Below the pieces are notes generated by a model. That model saw nothing but the letters and a program-made list of their open reading frames with translations, did not search any database and was not told the DNA's origin. The position numbers were made by a program, and so were the translations under genes. A stretch of DNA of 16,106 nucleotides, from NCBI GenBank assembly GCA_013694495.1, contig JACDCH010000347.1:1-16106 (forward strand), given 5' to 3'. The DNA comes from Acidimicrobiia bacterium (lineage in GTDB: Bacteria > Actinomycetota > Acidimicrobiia > Acidimicrobiales > JACDCH01). Shown here piece by piece: positions 7,721-14,251 of the stretch (position 1 is its first letter; every line of letters begins with the position of its first letter).

Positions 7721-8290
7721 CGCTCATCACCCCACCCGCTCTCGGCGAGCGGCGAGCGGCGAGCAGGTCGGGCGATGCGATCTCGAGGTCGACGTCCTGC
7801 GCCGCCGCGGCTGCGAGCACGCCTTCGGCAGGCTGCGAAGCACCCCCCGACACCCCGCCGTCAACCGGCCCACCGGGAGAGGCGGCCGGCGGAACGGCCA
7901 CCCACGTGCTGAGCGCGACCGCCGGGCCCGAGACCTTCGTGCCCGAGGCCGAGGGGTCACTCGGCACGGACGGGAAGTCGAAGATGTCGAGGATGCGGCA
8001 GTCCGGCGGGGCCCGCAGCGACAGTGTTCGGGTCTGCCGGGCGAGCCGGTTGCGCGTCCTGACGATGACGCCGAGCGTCGCGGCGCTCATGAACGAGACA
8101 CCGCTCAGATCGACGACCACATCGGCACTGGCGAGGCGGAGGGCGCGATCCATCGTGGCGGTGAGCGACGCGACCGTCGCCACGTCGTGCTCGCCGACCA
8201 ACCACACGACGGTGCGCTCGGCGTCGACGTCGACGTCGAGGCTCCGCCGCGCTGAGGCGCCGCCGTCGGCGGTCTTCCGTGAACGGTCAT
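7710..8290 (-). CDS. STAS-domain protein (anti-anti-sigma-like), apparent 1-nt frameshift at 5' end
   Basis: The reading frame ending at TGA 7712-7710 encodes a STAS domain: RRSLDVDVDAERTVVWLVGE, ADVVVDLSGVSFMSAATLGV, then VRTRNRLARQTRTLSLRAPP and ILDIFDF. VVDLSGVSFMSAAT matches the loop of anti-sigma-factor antagonists. The first Ser of that loop is present (FMS); the usual Asp-Ser pair is not. An 85-residue Pro/Ser/Gly-rich tail follows. The only start with a ribosome site (GGGAGG 8300-8295, ATG 8290) is in a different frame. Joining it to the STAS frame needs one extra base near 8276-8280, giving a protein beginning MTVHG-KTADGGASARR. Coding-like third-position bias in the STAS frame begins at the same place. 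Alternatives are an in-frame GTG at 8405 or TTG at 8354, with poor coding bias and no ribosome site. It overlaps the next GAF gene by 11 nt. The likely role is partner switching in stress or sigma control. Confidence 0.65.
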
Positions 8291-8300
8291 GTGCCCTCCC

Positions 8301-8622
8301 TGGTGGACGTGCAGCGGCTGACGCGCTACCAGGGTCTGGAGCATCGCTCCCCAACCGACGAATGCCGGCGCGACACGCAGGGGCTCTTGTCGTGTCGGGT
8401 CTCACCGTACACCCCGCGCCGCCGCGCCACCCGGGGACGTCGACCGCAGGCAGTGGTGCTGGTCCCGCTCGCAAGTCATGCCGGGTATTCAACGGCCCCG
8501 AACGCCGCTCGCTGCGTCCTCGGCCTTGACTGGGCGGGTCCCAGCCTGCTGCCTGCGTCCTTGCGAGCGACGCCCATTGCTCGCCGAATACACCGACGAA
8601 CCCACGAGCGGGACCACTAGCA
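8301..8622. other. Intergenic stretch upstream of STAS gene
   Basis: About 320 bases lie between a GAF-ANTAR stop and the STAS ribosome site, both on the minus strand. The G/C third-position bias is weak in every frame. The STAS frame stays open through here to 8738, but without the codon bias of real genes in this window. No repeat, tRNA or clear promoter was recognised. It probably holds the STAS promoter and, being next to ANTAR genes, is a candidate site for an ANTAR-responsive leader, but I could not identify the paired hexaloops. Confidence 0.3.
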
Positions 8623-9351
8623 CTAGCCGGCGGCCGCTGGGTCGTCGGTGTTGGCGTATCGGCGGACGACGTCACTCGCGACGTCGCGGAGCTTGCGGTT
8701 CTGATTCTGCGAGGCGCGCACGAGAACGTCGAAGGCATCGTCGGGGCTGCACCGCTCCGACGCCATCAGGATGCCCTTGGCCTGCTCGATGACTGCCCGT
8801 GAGGCCATCGCCTCTTGCAGCTGCAGCGACAGCTCGTAGCCGCGCGCGTATCGCGTCACGGTCGCGGCCGCCACGCCGAGTTGGTCGGCGAACGCGCTCG
8901 CGACCCGGTGTGCCTCGTCGCCGTAGCGGGCGGTGGTCTCCGAGTACAGGTTCAGAGATCCGAGCACGGCCTCCTCATTGCCGAGCGGCACCGACAGCAC
9001 GGCGAGCACACCGCGACCGTGCGCAGCCGATGAGAAGCTGGGCCAGCGGGCGTCCGACGCTGTGGTGAGGTGCTCGACGCCTCGGTGACGGATCGCCGCC
9101 AGGCAGGGCCCGTCTCCGAGCGCGTACTGCGTGTCGTCCAGGAACAGCGCCGTCTTGGCGGTGAAGGCCGGCGTCGCCGGGGTGCCGTCCGGTTGGACGA
9201 GCGAGATGCTCGCGAGGTCGCACGCCGGGATCGTCTCCGTCGCGATCTGTGCGATCCTCGTCTGCATCGTCGCCAGGTCGTCCCCGCCGACGAGAAACCG
9301 CCGGAGGGCTTCGCGGCCGGCGTCCATGCCGACCTGCGGGACATCAGTCAC
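8623..9351 (-). CDS. GAF-ANTAR regulatory protein (canonical ANTAR)
   Basis: This 242-aa protein from GTG 9351 (VTDVPQVGMDAGREALRRFL) ends at TAG 8625-8623. The GAF domain spans about residues 18-165, with CDLASISLVQPDG, LGDGPCLAAIRHRGVEHL, RWPSFSSAAHGRG and AVLGSLNLYSE. The ANTAR domain (about 183-235) is textbook: ASRAVIEQAKGILMASERCS, then DDAFDVLVRASQNQNRKLRD and VASDVVRRY. The start was chosen because GAGGTG lies 6 nt upstream and gives the same length as the other canonical GAF-ANTAR protein here. The frame is open to 9663, but that stretch has poor coding character. The protein should be a cytoplasmic sensor that promotes readthrough of terminators on target RNAs. It is the first gene of the regulatory cluster, with 332 nt separating it from the STAS gene, so a separate transcript for STAS is possible. 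Confidence 0.88.
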   Translation of the reverse strand: MTDVPQVGMDAGREALRRFLVGGDDLATMQTRIAQIATETIPACDLASISLVQPDGTPATPAFTAKTALFLDDTQYALGDGPCLAAIRHRGVEHLTTASDARWPSFSSAAHGRGVLAVLSVPLGNEEAVLGSLNLYSETTARYGDEAHRVASAFADQLGVAAATVTRYARGYELSLQLQEAMASRAVIEQAKGILMASERCSPDDAFDVLVRASQNQNRKLRDVASDVVRRYANTDDPAAAG

Positions 9352-9695
9352 GTGCGCCACCTCGTCGGGAGTCAGTCGCAGATCCCTGATCGACGCGAAG
9401 GACGGCTGGCTCCTTCTCAACCTACCGCCTGCGACACGACACTGGAACGTCGCCCCTGCGCCGACCGCGCCGCAGGGTCCCTCGTGGACGTTCGTCTCGC
9501 GGCCGGTTGCGCGACGGGCGGACTGGTCCCAGGACACCACAGCGAAGGCGGCGCACATCGACGCCTGACAGGTCGACCAAGGCGGTGTCGTCGGCGTGGC
9601 GCACGTCGCCTGCAGCCGCGCGTACGCCCCAGCGGTTGCGGCGTCGTACCTGCGCCGGCCCAAGGATGCTCCGGTACCGACGCGGGGGTGCGTCT
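9352..9695. other. Gap upstream of GAF-ANTAR gene, possible STAS-like remnant
   Basis: 344 bases lie between the GAF-ANTAR start and the acetyltransferase stop. All frames on the minus strand are partly open but biased poorly. One frame, about 9555-9610, spells DDTALVDLSGVD, which recalls the core strand and loop of STAS domains. The flanking residues fit no STAS pattern in a single frame. The stretch may hold a decayed STAS gene plus the promoter of the GAF-ANTAR gene, or the similarity may be chance. Confidence 0.25.
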
Positions 9696-10139
9696 CTAGC
9701 CAACAATTGTGCGGTAGACGTTCGTCTCCCGGGGCTCGAAGCCGATGCGCTGGTAGAGGCGGTTGGCGGCTTCGCGTGACGGGCGCGAGGTGAGGTCGAC
9801 GGTGGTGCAGCCGAGCTCGCGGGCGCGGGCGATCATCGCTCGGGTCAGGGCCTCGCCGATCCCCTGGCGGGCGGCGGCCTCGTCGACGATGACGTCCTCG
9901 ATCCAGGCTCGGCGGCCGGTCGGGATGCGGAAGGCGGCGAGGGTGGCGACGCCGACGATGCGGCCGCCAGCGTCGTCGCGGGCGACGAACTGCGTGATCG
10001 CCGGTGAGGCGAGCATGTCGGTGACGGCGTCGAGGTCGGGCGGCGGGTTCGACTTCGACAGCTGCGGCACGAGGCCGGCCAGCGCCCCGGTCAGCTCGAC
10101 GGCATCGGCGGTCGTGGCGATCGACACGGAGGCGGTCAC
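9696..10139 (-). CDS. GNAT-family N-acetyltransferase
   Basis: This 147-aa protein starts at GTG 10139 (VTASVSIATTADAVELTGAL) and ends at TAG 9698-9696. It has the single-domain GNAT fold. A helical start is followed by FVARDDAGGRIVGVATLAAF, then the strand AWIEDVIVDEAAARQGIGEAL, which contains the acetyl-CoA pyrophosphate-binding motif A (R/Q-x-x-G-x-G/A) as RQGIGE. The C-terminal TVDLTSRPSREAANRLYQRI and GFEPRETNVYR form motif B. The RPSREAANRLYQRIGF ending is common in small actinobacterial GNATs of unknown substrate. It would transfer acetyl from acetyl-CoA to a small amine or a protein. CATGAT stands 6 nt before the GTG and could be the -10 of a leaderless transcript. It is divergent from the dioxygenase gene across a 97-nt gap. 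Its substrate cannot be assigned. Confidence 0.87.
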   Translation of the reverse strand: MTASVSIATTADAVELTGALAGLVPQLSKSNPPPDLDAVTDMLASPAITQFVARDDAGGRIVGVATLAAFRIPTGRRAWIEDVIVDEAAARQGIGEALTRAMIARARELGCTTVDLTSRPSREAANRLYQRIGFEPRETNVYRTIVG

Positions 10140-10236
10140 CGCTCGATCATGCCTCGGGGCGGGCTCGTCCTTTCGGCCGAGGAAGAACGGCCCGACGACC
10201 GATGTCGGCGCAGGGCGGAGGCGGGATGGTCGGGGC

Positions 10237-11076
10237 GTGCCCGTCTCCAGCGCCGTCCAGGTCCGCCGCCTCACCGGATCGATCGGTGCCGTGCTCGACG
10301 CCATCGACCTCCGGGCGCCGCTCGCTGCCGACGCCGTCGCCCGGTTGCGGGCCACCATCGTCGAGCACCAGGTGGTGTTCGTCCGCGACCAGCACCTCAC
10401 CGAGGACGAGCTGCGCACGTTCGCGGCGCGCTTCGGGCCGCTTGGGGTGTCGCCGCTGCACCAGGTGCTCGGCACGGGTCGCACGACGTCGGTCATCGAG
10501 GACACGGCCGACCGTCCGCCGGCCGGCTTCGACTGGCACACGGACCTGAGCTGGACGGCGGCGCCGCCGGCGCTCGGCTTCCTCAGCGCCGTCGAGATCC
10601 CGGCGTGGGGCGGCGACACGATGTGGGCCTCGCTGAGCGCCGCATTCGACTCCCTGCCGCCCGGCACCCGGGCCGCCTGCCGCGGGCTGCGTGTGCGCCA
10701 CCGGCCCGACCGGACCCTGCTCGAGTCCGTCGCCCGCCACCACGGCGACGAGGTCGCCCGCCGCCTCCGCGACGCCCACCCGCCGGTCGACCACCCCCTC
10801 GTCCGGCTCCACCCGGTCAGCGGCCAGCGGCTGCTGTCGCTGTCGCCGCTCTACACCGAGCAGGTCGTCGGGCTCGAGCGCGACACGAGCGCTCAACTGA
10901 TGGCGACGCTGGAACGGACCCTCGAGGACCCGCACCACCAGGTGCGCTGGCGGTGGGCCGAGGGCGACGTCGCCGTCTGGGACGAGGCGGCGACGTGCCA
11001 CCGCGCCCTCACCGACCACTTCCCCCACCGGAGGGTCATGCGCCGCTGCGTCGTCGAGCGCGGCCGCCCGGCATGA
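10237..11076 (+). CDS. TauD/TfdA-family Fe(II)/2-oxoglutarate-dependent dioxygenase
   Basis: This 279-aa enzyme from GTG 10237 (VPVSSAVQVRRLTGSIGAVL) has the double-stranded beta-helix dioxygenase fold. The Fe(II) ligands are His101 and Asp103 (DWHTDLSW) and His255 (TCHRAL). Arg266 and Arg270 (HRRVMRR) lie at the spacing that in TauD binds 2-oxoglutarate and the substrate sulfonate. LHQVLG around residue 75 corresponds to the TauD substrate-side His region. WDEAATCHRAL replaces the more usual WDNRxxxH, a modest variation. The enzyme would hydroxylate a sulfonate, aryloxyacid, sulfate ester or amino-acid-like substrate while oxidising 2-oxoglutarate to succinate and CO2. The frame is open upstream to 9763, antisense to the acetyltransferase; similarity begins at the chosen GTG. 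The gene ends at TGA 11074-11076, 11 nt before the first R repeat. Substrate unknown; the family is certain. Confidence 0.87.
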   Translation: MPVSSAVQVRRLTGSIGAVLDAIDLRAPLAADAVARLRATIVEHQVVFVRDQHLTEDELRTFAARFGPLGVSPLHQVLGTGRTTSVIEDTADRPPAGFDWHTDLSWTAAPPALGFLSAVEIPAWGGDTMWASLSAAFDSLPPGTRAACRGLRVRHRPDRTLLESVARHHGDEVARRLRDAHPPVDHPLVRLHPVSGQRLLSLSPLYTEQVVGLERDTSAQLMATLERTLEDPHHQVRWRWAEGDVAVWDEAATCHRALTDHFPHRRVMRRCVVERGRPA

Positions 11077-11087
11077 GAGATCAGCAC

Positions 11088-11258
11088 CTGCGGCGAAACA
11101 ATCGCGCCGCGCCCGTCGACCGCCGGAGGCGCTGGGGGTCTGGGGGCGGAGCCCCCAGGCATCGGCCGCAGGGCGACGAAGTCGGCCGAGGACCGCAACG
11201 ACCGAGCGGAGCGAGGACGACAAACTCGCCGGAACGGAGCGAAGCGAGTGACGGCGAA
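11088..11258 (+). repeat. R element, copy 1 (GC-rich dispersed intergenic repeat)
   Basis: The strongly conserved core starts at 11121 and runs to 11260. Homology to copy 2 extends left to about 11088 (TGCGGCG-AACAA-CGCG). The core contains a perfect hairpin, CTGGGGGC-GGA-GCCCCCAG (11140-11158), preceded by a partial duplicate CTGGGGGT. Then come a constant GAGCGGAGCGAGG block, a short variable spot (about 11217-11223) and a constant ACTCGCC...GCGAGTGACGGCGAA end that can pair as ACTCGC/GCGAGT. Compared with copy 3, only four bases differ over about 140. It follows the dioxygenase gene and abuts the A tandem repeats. Confidence 0.92.
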
Positions 11259-11263
11259 GACCT

Positions 11264-11383
11264 CTCAGGACCTGCGGATGGATTGGTGCCGGACCAGGTG
11301 TTGCCCGCAGGCCCTTCCTGTGTCTCCATTCGATTCCGGGGTCCGGCGAGGGGGCTTCGCCGGGGCGGTCCGGACCCCTTCAT
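11264..11383 (+). repeat. A element, tandem unit 1 (structured, about 120 bp)
   Basis: First of two tandem units. Stem P1 pairs GGACCTGCGG (11268-11277) with CCGCAGGCCC (11305-11314), 9 of 10 pairs, around a variable 27-nt loop. A constant block follows (CTTCCTGTGTCTCCATTCGA and TTCCGGG). Stem P2 pairs GGGGTCCGG (11338-11346) with CCGGACCCC (11370-11378), a perfect 9 bp, capped by a GGGGCTTCGCC mini-hairpin. The unit closes with CTTCATCTCAG shared with unit 2. Strand is arbitrary; both strands can fold. Confidence 0.9.
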
Positions 11384-11505
11384 CTCAGGACCTGCGGATG
11401 GATTGCGGGGCGACGGCTCCTGGCCGCAGGTCCTTCCTGTGTCTCCATTCGATTCCGGGTGGCCGCGTCGAGGGGCTTCGCCCGGGGCTGTCGGCAACCC
11501 TTCAT
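11384..11505 (+). repeat. A element, tandem unit 2 (structured, about 122 bp)
   Basis: Second unit. P1 is perfect over 10 bp (GGACCTGCGG 11388-11397 with CCGCAGGTCC 11424-11433). P2 pairs GGGTGGCCG (11457-11465) with CGGCAACCC (11492-11500), 8 of 9 pairs. Three P2 pairs differ from unit 1 by compensatory changes. The following CTCAG (11506-11510), the beginning of a would-be third unit, overlaps the stop codon of the citrate synthase gene. Confidence 0.9.
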
Positions 11506-11506
11506 C

Positions 11507-13048
11507 TCAGTCCTCGTCGGGGACGGGCTGGGGCGGCGGCGGGCCGACGTAGCGGGCCGAGGGCCGGATGATCCGGTTGTCGGCAGCCTGCTCGAGCACG
11601 TTCGCGCTCCACCCGATCACCCGGCTCGACGCGAACGTCGGGGTGAACAGGTCGCGGGGCAGCCCGGCGTGGTCCATCACGACACCGGCGTAGAACTCGA
11701 CGTTGGCGTAGAGGTTGCGCCCGGGCTTGAGCTCGGCCAGCACGTCGACGACGGTCTGCTCGACCACCTTGGCGAACTCGATCTTGGCCGCGCCGATGCG
11801 CTCGGCCACCCCCCGCAGGAACAGCGAGCGGGGGTCGTCGGTCTTGTAGACGCGATGGCCGAAGCCCATGATCTTCTCGCCCCGGGTGACGGCGTCGACG
11901 AGGTACGGGCGGGCGTTCTCGACGGTGCCGATGGCGTCGAGCAGGTCGAGGGCCCGGCTCGGCGCGCCGCCGTGCAGCGGCCCCGACAGTGCCCCGATCC
12001 CGCCCACCACCGCGGCCGCCACGTCGGCGCCCGTGGAGGTGATGACCCGGGCGGTGAACGTCGAGGCGTTGAAGCCGTGGTCGATGGTGGTCATCTGGTA
12101 CTGCTCGACAGCGCGACCCAGTTCGAGGTCCGGCTCCTCCCCGCTCATCATCCACAGGTAGTTGGCGCCGTAGCCGAGGTCGTCGCGCGGCGTGACCGGC
12201 GGCCGGTCCTGCTGCAGGCGGTAGATCGACGTGATCAGCGTCGGGATGGCGGCCGACACCTGCAAGGCGTTCCGGCGCCGCTCGGCGTGGTCGATGTCGA
12301 GCGTCGGCCGGAAGCCCTCGACCGCGCCGAGCAGCGACACCGCAGTGCGGACCCCTTCCATGATCGATCGCGAGCCGGCGGCGATCGACGGGAGGACCTC
12401 GCTGACCTCGTCCGGCAGCACCCGGTAGGGCCGCACCTCGGCCAGGAACGCCTCCCGCTGGGCGGCCGTGGGCAGGGAGCCGTCGAAGAGGAGGTGCCAG
12501 ACGTCCTCGAGGTTGCGCTTGTCGGCGAGGTCGACGGCCGAGAACTGGCGGTAGTGGTAAAAGCCCTCGAGACCCCGCACGTCGCCCACCTCGGTCTCGG
12601 CCACGATGACACCCTCGAGCCCGGGCGGCGCCTCGATCTCGCCGGGGTGGACCACCGGCTGGATGGAGGCGATGCGCAGCAGGTCGCGCATCGACACGAT
12701 CCCGACGAGGGTGTTGGCGTCGACGACGGGGATGTGCCGGTAGCCGTGCGATGCCAGCGCGTCGTAGGCCGCCTGCACGCCGGTGTCGGGCGCGACGCAA
12801 TCCGGGTCGGCGGTCATCCACTCGGCGACCTTCGACGCGCCCGGATCGACGCCGGCCGCGCCCCAGCGCACGAGGTCGCGCTCGGTGAGGATCCCGATGG
12901 GCCGGGTGCCGTCGACCACCACCACCGAGCCGACGCGCTCGTCGCGCATCCGGGTGGCCGCCGCCGCCACCGTCTCGTCCGGCAGGGCGGTGACAACGGG
13001 CGAGCTCATCAGCTCGGCGACGGAGGGCACCTTGGGTACGTCGGCCAT
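11507..13048 (-). CDS. Citrate synthase with N-terminal CBS domain pair
   Basis: This 513-aa protein starts at ATG 13048 (MADVPKVPSVAELMSSPVVT). Residues about 8-130 form two CBS motifs: SSPVVTALPDETV...GSVVVVDGTRPIGILTERDL and MTADPDCVAPDTG...RHIPVVDANTLVGIVSMRDL. This is a Bateman module that usually binds adenine nucleotides. Residues about 145-502 are a citrate synthase domain condensing acetyl-CoA and oxaloacetate (or propionyl-CoA in methylcitrate synthases). His324 (DHGFNAST), the acid-base His359 (SGPLHGG) and His398 (GFGHRVYK) are present. The third catalytic acid is Glu451 (NVEFYAG) where most enzymes have Asp (NVDFYSG). The fusion suggests energy-charge control of TCA entry. No ribosome site is seen; TAGCCT 7 nt before the ATG suggests a leaderless transcript. 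The frame open upstream to 13387 is the R repeat read backwards. Citrate versus methylcitrate specificity is undecided. Confidence 0.92.
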   Translation of the reverse strand: MADVPKVPSVAELMSSPVVTALPDETVAAAATRMRDERVGSVVVVDGTRPIGILTERDLVRWGAAGVDPGASKVAEWMTADPDCVAPDTGVQAAYDALASHGYRHIPVVDANTLVGIVSMRDLLRIASIQPVVHPGEIEAPPGLEGVIVAETEVGDVRGLEGFYHYRQFSAVDLADKRNLEDVWHLLFDGSLPTAAQREAFLAEVRPYRVLPDEVSEVLPSIAAGSRSIMEGVRTAVSLLGAVEGFRPTLDIDHAERRRNALQVSAAIPTLITSIYRLQQDRPPVTPRDDLGYGANYLWMMSGEEPDLELGRAVEQYQMTTIDHGFNASTFTARVITSTGADVAAAVVGGIGALSGPLHGGAPSRALDLLDAIGTVENARPYLVDAVTRGEKIMGFGHRVYKTDDPRSLFLRGVAERIGAAKIEFAKVVEQTVVDVLAELKPGRNLYANVEFYAGVVMDHAGLPRDLFTPTFASSRVIGWSANVLEQAADNRIIRPSARYVGPPPPQPVPDED

Positions 13049-13055
13049 GGGCGGG

Positions 13056-13061
13056 AGGCTA
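13056..13061 (-). promoter_or_regulatory. Candidate leaderless -10 element of citrate synthase gene
   Basis: TAGCCT (minus strand 13061-13056) fits the actinobacterial TAnnnT -10 pattern. It lies 7 nt before ATG 13048, the spacing expected when transcription starts at the start codon. No Shine-Dalgarno site is present; the -35 region is weak (CTGAC about 15 nt further up). Confidence 0.4.
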
Positions 13062-13243
13062 GGGCCAGCCGAGGCCGTCAGGTTCCGGTCGGAGGCCGAG
13101 GCGGAGGAACGACACCAGGTCGACCGCCCGCCCGGGACCGGCGCAACCAGCCGAAGGCCGCCCCCGCCGGTTGGGCGGGCATGCGTCGCGACCGACGAAG
13201 CGAGCCCCTTGGGCGAGCGGAGCGGGAGTAGGCGACTCGGGAC
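13062..13243. other. Gap between citrate synthase promoter and R copy 2, with possible decayed repeat
   Basis: About 180 bases with no supported gene. Near 13213-13238 the string GAGCGGAGCG, 10 other bases and ACTCG repeats the constant-variable-constant layout of the R element, so this may be a degraded R half-copy or a related family member. Confidence 0.3.
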
Positions 13244-13420
13244 GTGCGGCGGAACAACCGCGTCGCGACGCGCCCGTCGACCGCCGGAGGCGCTGGGGGT
13301 CTGGGGGCGGAGCCCCCAGGCATCGGCCGCAGGGCAACGAAGTCGGCCGAGGACCGGAACGACCGAGCGGAGCGAGGGCCACAACACTCGCCGGAACGGA
13401 CCGAAGCGAGTGACGGCGAC
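13244..13420 (+). repeat. R element, copy 2
   Basis: Same orientation as copy 1. The core starts at 13282 with the perfect CTGGGGGC-GGA-GCCCCCAG hairpin at 13301-13319. It differs from copy 1 by a few substitutions (for example in GGGCAACGAA and GACCGGAACG), an altered variable spot one base longer, and GGACCGAAG in the tail. The left arm has seven extra bases around CGCGACGCG. It ends 3 bp from the stop codon of the purU gene. Confidence 0.92.
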
Positions 13421-13423
13421 GAA

Positions 13424-14251
13424 CTAGTGGTCGAAGACCACGGTGCGGTCGGCGGCGATGACGACCCGGTCGTCGACGTGGAGGCGGACGGCGTCGGCCA
13501 GCACCCGGCGCTCGAGCTCGGCGCCGCGGCGGCGGAGCTCCTCGACGTTGTCGCGGTGCGAGACCCTCGCCGTGTCCTGGGCGATGATCGGGCCGGCGTC
13601 GAGCTCGGCGGTCACGTAGTGGGCGGTCGCCCCGATCATCTTCACGCCCCGCTCGTGGGCCCGGCGGTACGGGTCGGCACCGACGAACGCCGGCAGGAAG
13701 CTGTGGTGGATGTTGATCGCCTGAGCCCGCCACCGCTCGCACAGCTCGGGCGACAGGACGCGCATGTAGCGGGCCAGCACCACGACCTCCGCCTGGGCAG
13801 CCTCCACCGCGTCGACGACGGCTGGCTCCTCGGTGGCCTGCACGAACGGGACGCCCCAGCGGGCGGCGAGGAGCGCGAGGTCGTCGTGGTTCGAGACCAC
13901 GACCCGGACGTCGATCGGCAGGGAGCCGGCGTCGGCCCGGGCCAGGAGGTCGGCCGCGCAGTGGGGCGACCGGGACACGAGCAGCGCCGTCGGGCGGGGC
14001 GCTCCCGGGTCGGCGGTGATGCGCGTGCGGTCGAGGTCGACCCCGGCGACGACCGCGGCCCGCTGCAGGGCCGCCACGGCGTCCCCGTCGGCCGCCACCG
14101 CCTCGACCTCGACCCGCTGGTGGAACCAGCCCAGCTCGAGGTGGCTGTCGACCTCGACGATGTTGAGGCCGGCGTCGGTCAGCGCGCCGGCGATGGCGGC
14201 CACGAGGCCGGGGCGGTCCGGGCTCGACGTCAGCAGCACGGCCCGGGACAC
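13424..14251 (-). CDS. purU: Formyltetrahydrofolate deformylase
   Basis: This 275-aa protein hydrolyses 10-formyltetrahydrofolate to formate and tetrahydrofolate, feeding PurT-dependent purine synthesis and balancing one-carbon pools. An N-terminal ACT domain (about residues 4-85: LLTSSPDRPGLVAAIAGALT, then VEVDSHLELGWFHQRVEVEA) is followed by a formyltransferase-fold hydrolase domain. That domain carries VVVSNHDDLALLAARWGVPF, LARYMRVLSPELCERW and the catalytic block INIHHSFLPAFVGADPY, followed by GATAHYVTAELDAGPIIAQD, which holds the conserved His and Asp. The length matches the family (about 280). The start is GTG 14251, with AGGA 7 nt upstream. The TAG stop (13426-13424) is 3 bp from R copy 2. 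It is divergent from a small ORF across a 99-nt gap. Function is assigned from family; no missing active-site residue was noticed. Confidence 0.95.
   Translation of the reverse strand: MSRAVLLTSSPDRPGLVAAIAGALTDAGLNIVEVDSHLELGWFHQRVEVEAVAADGDAVAALQRAAVVAGVDLDRTRITADPGAPRPTALLVSRSPHCAADLLARADAGSLPIDVRVVVSNHDDLALLAARWGVPFVQATEEPAVVDAVEAAQAEVVVLARYMRVLSPELCERWRAQAINIHHSFLPAFVGADPYRRAHERGVKMIGATAHYVTAELDAGPIIAQDTARVSHRDNVEELRRRGAELERRVLADAVRLHVDDRVVIAADRTVVFDH

Noticed and set aside
11264..11505. Integron attC sites or a tRNA-like T-arm (TTCGATTCC) in the A tandem units
   Set aside because: No attC core (GTTRRRY) ends, no cassette genes or integrase, and the TTCGATTCC is not flanked by a pairing T-stem or acceptor stem.
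10149..11552. 467-aa plus-strand ORF overlapping the dioxygenase gene in another frame
   Set aside because: Arg/Pro/Ala-rich shadow frame; the dioxygenase frame has all metal and cofactor residues.
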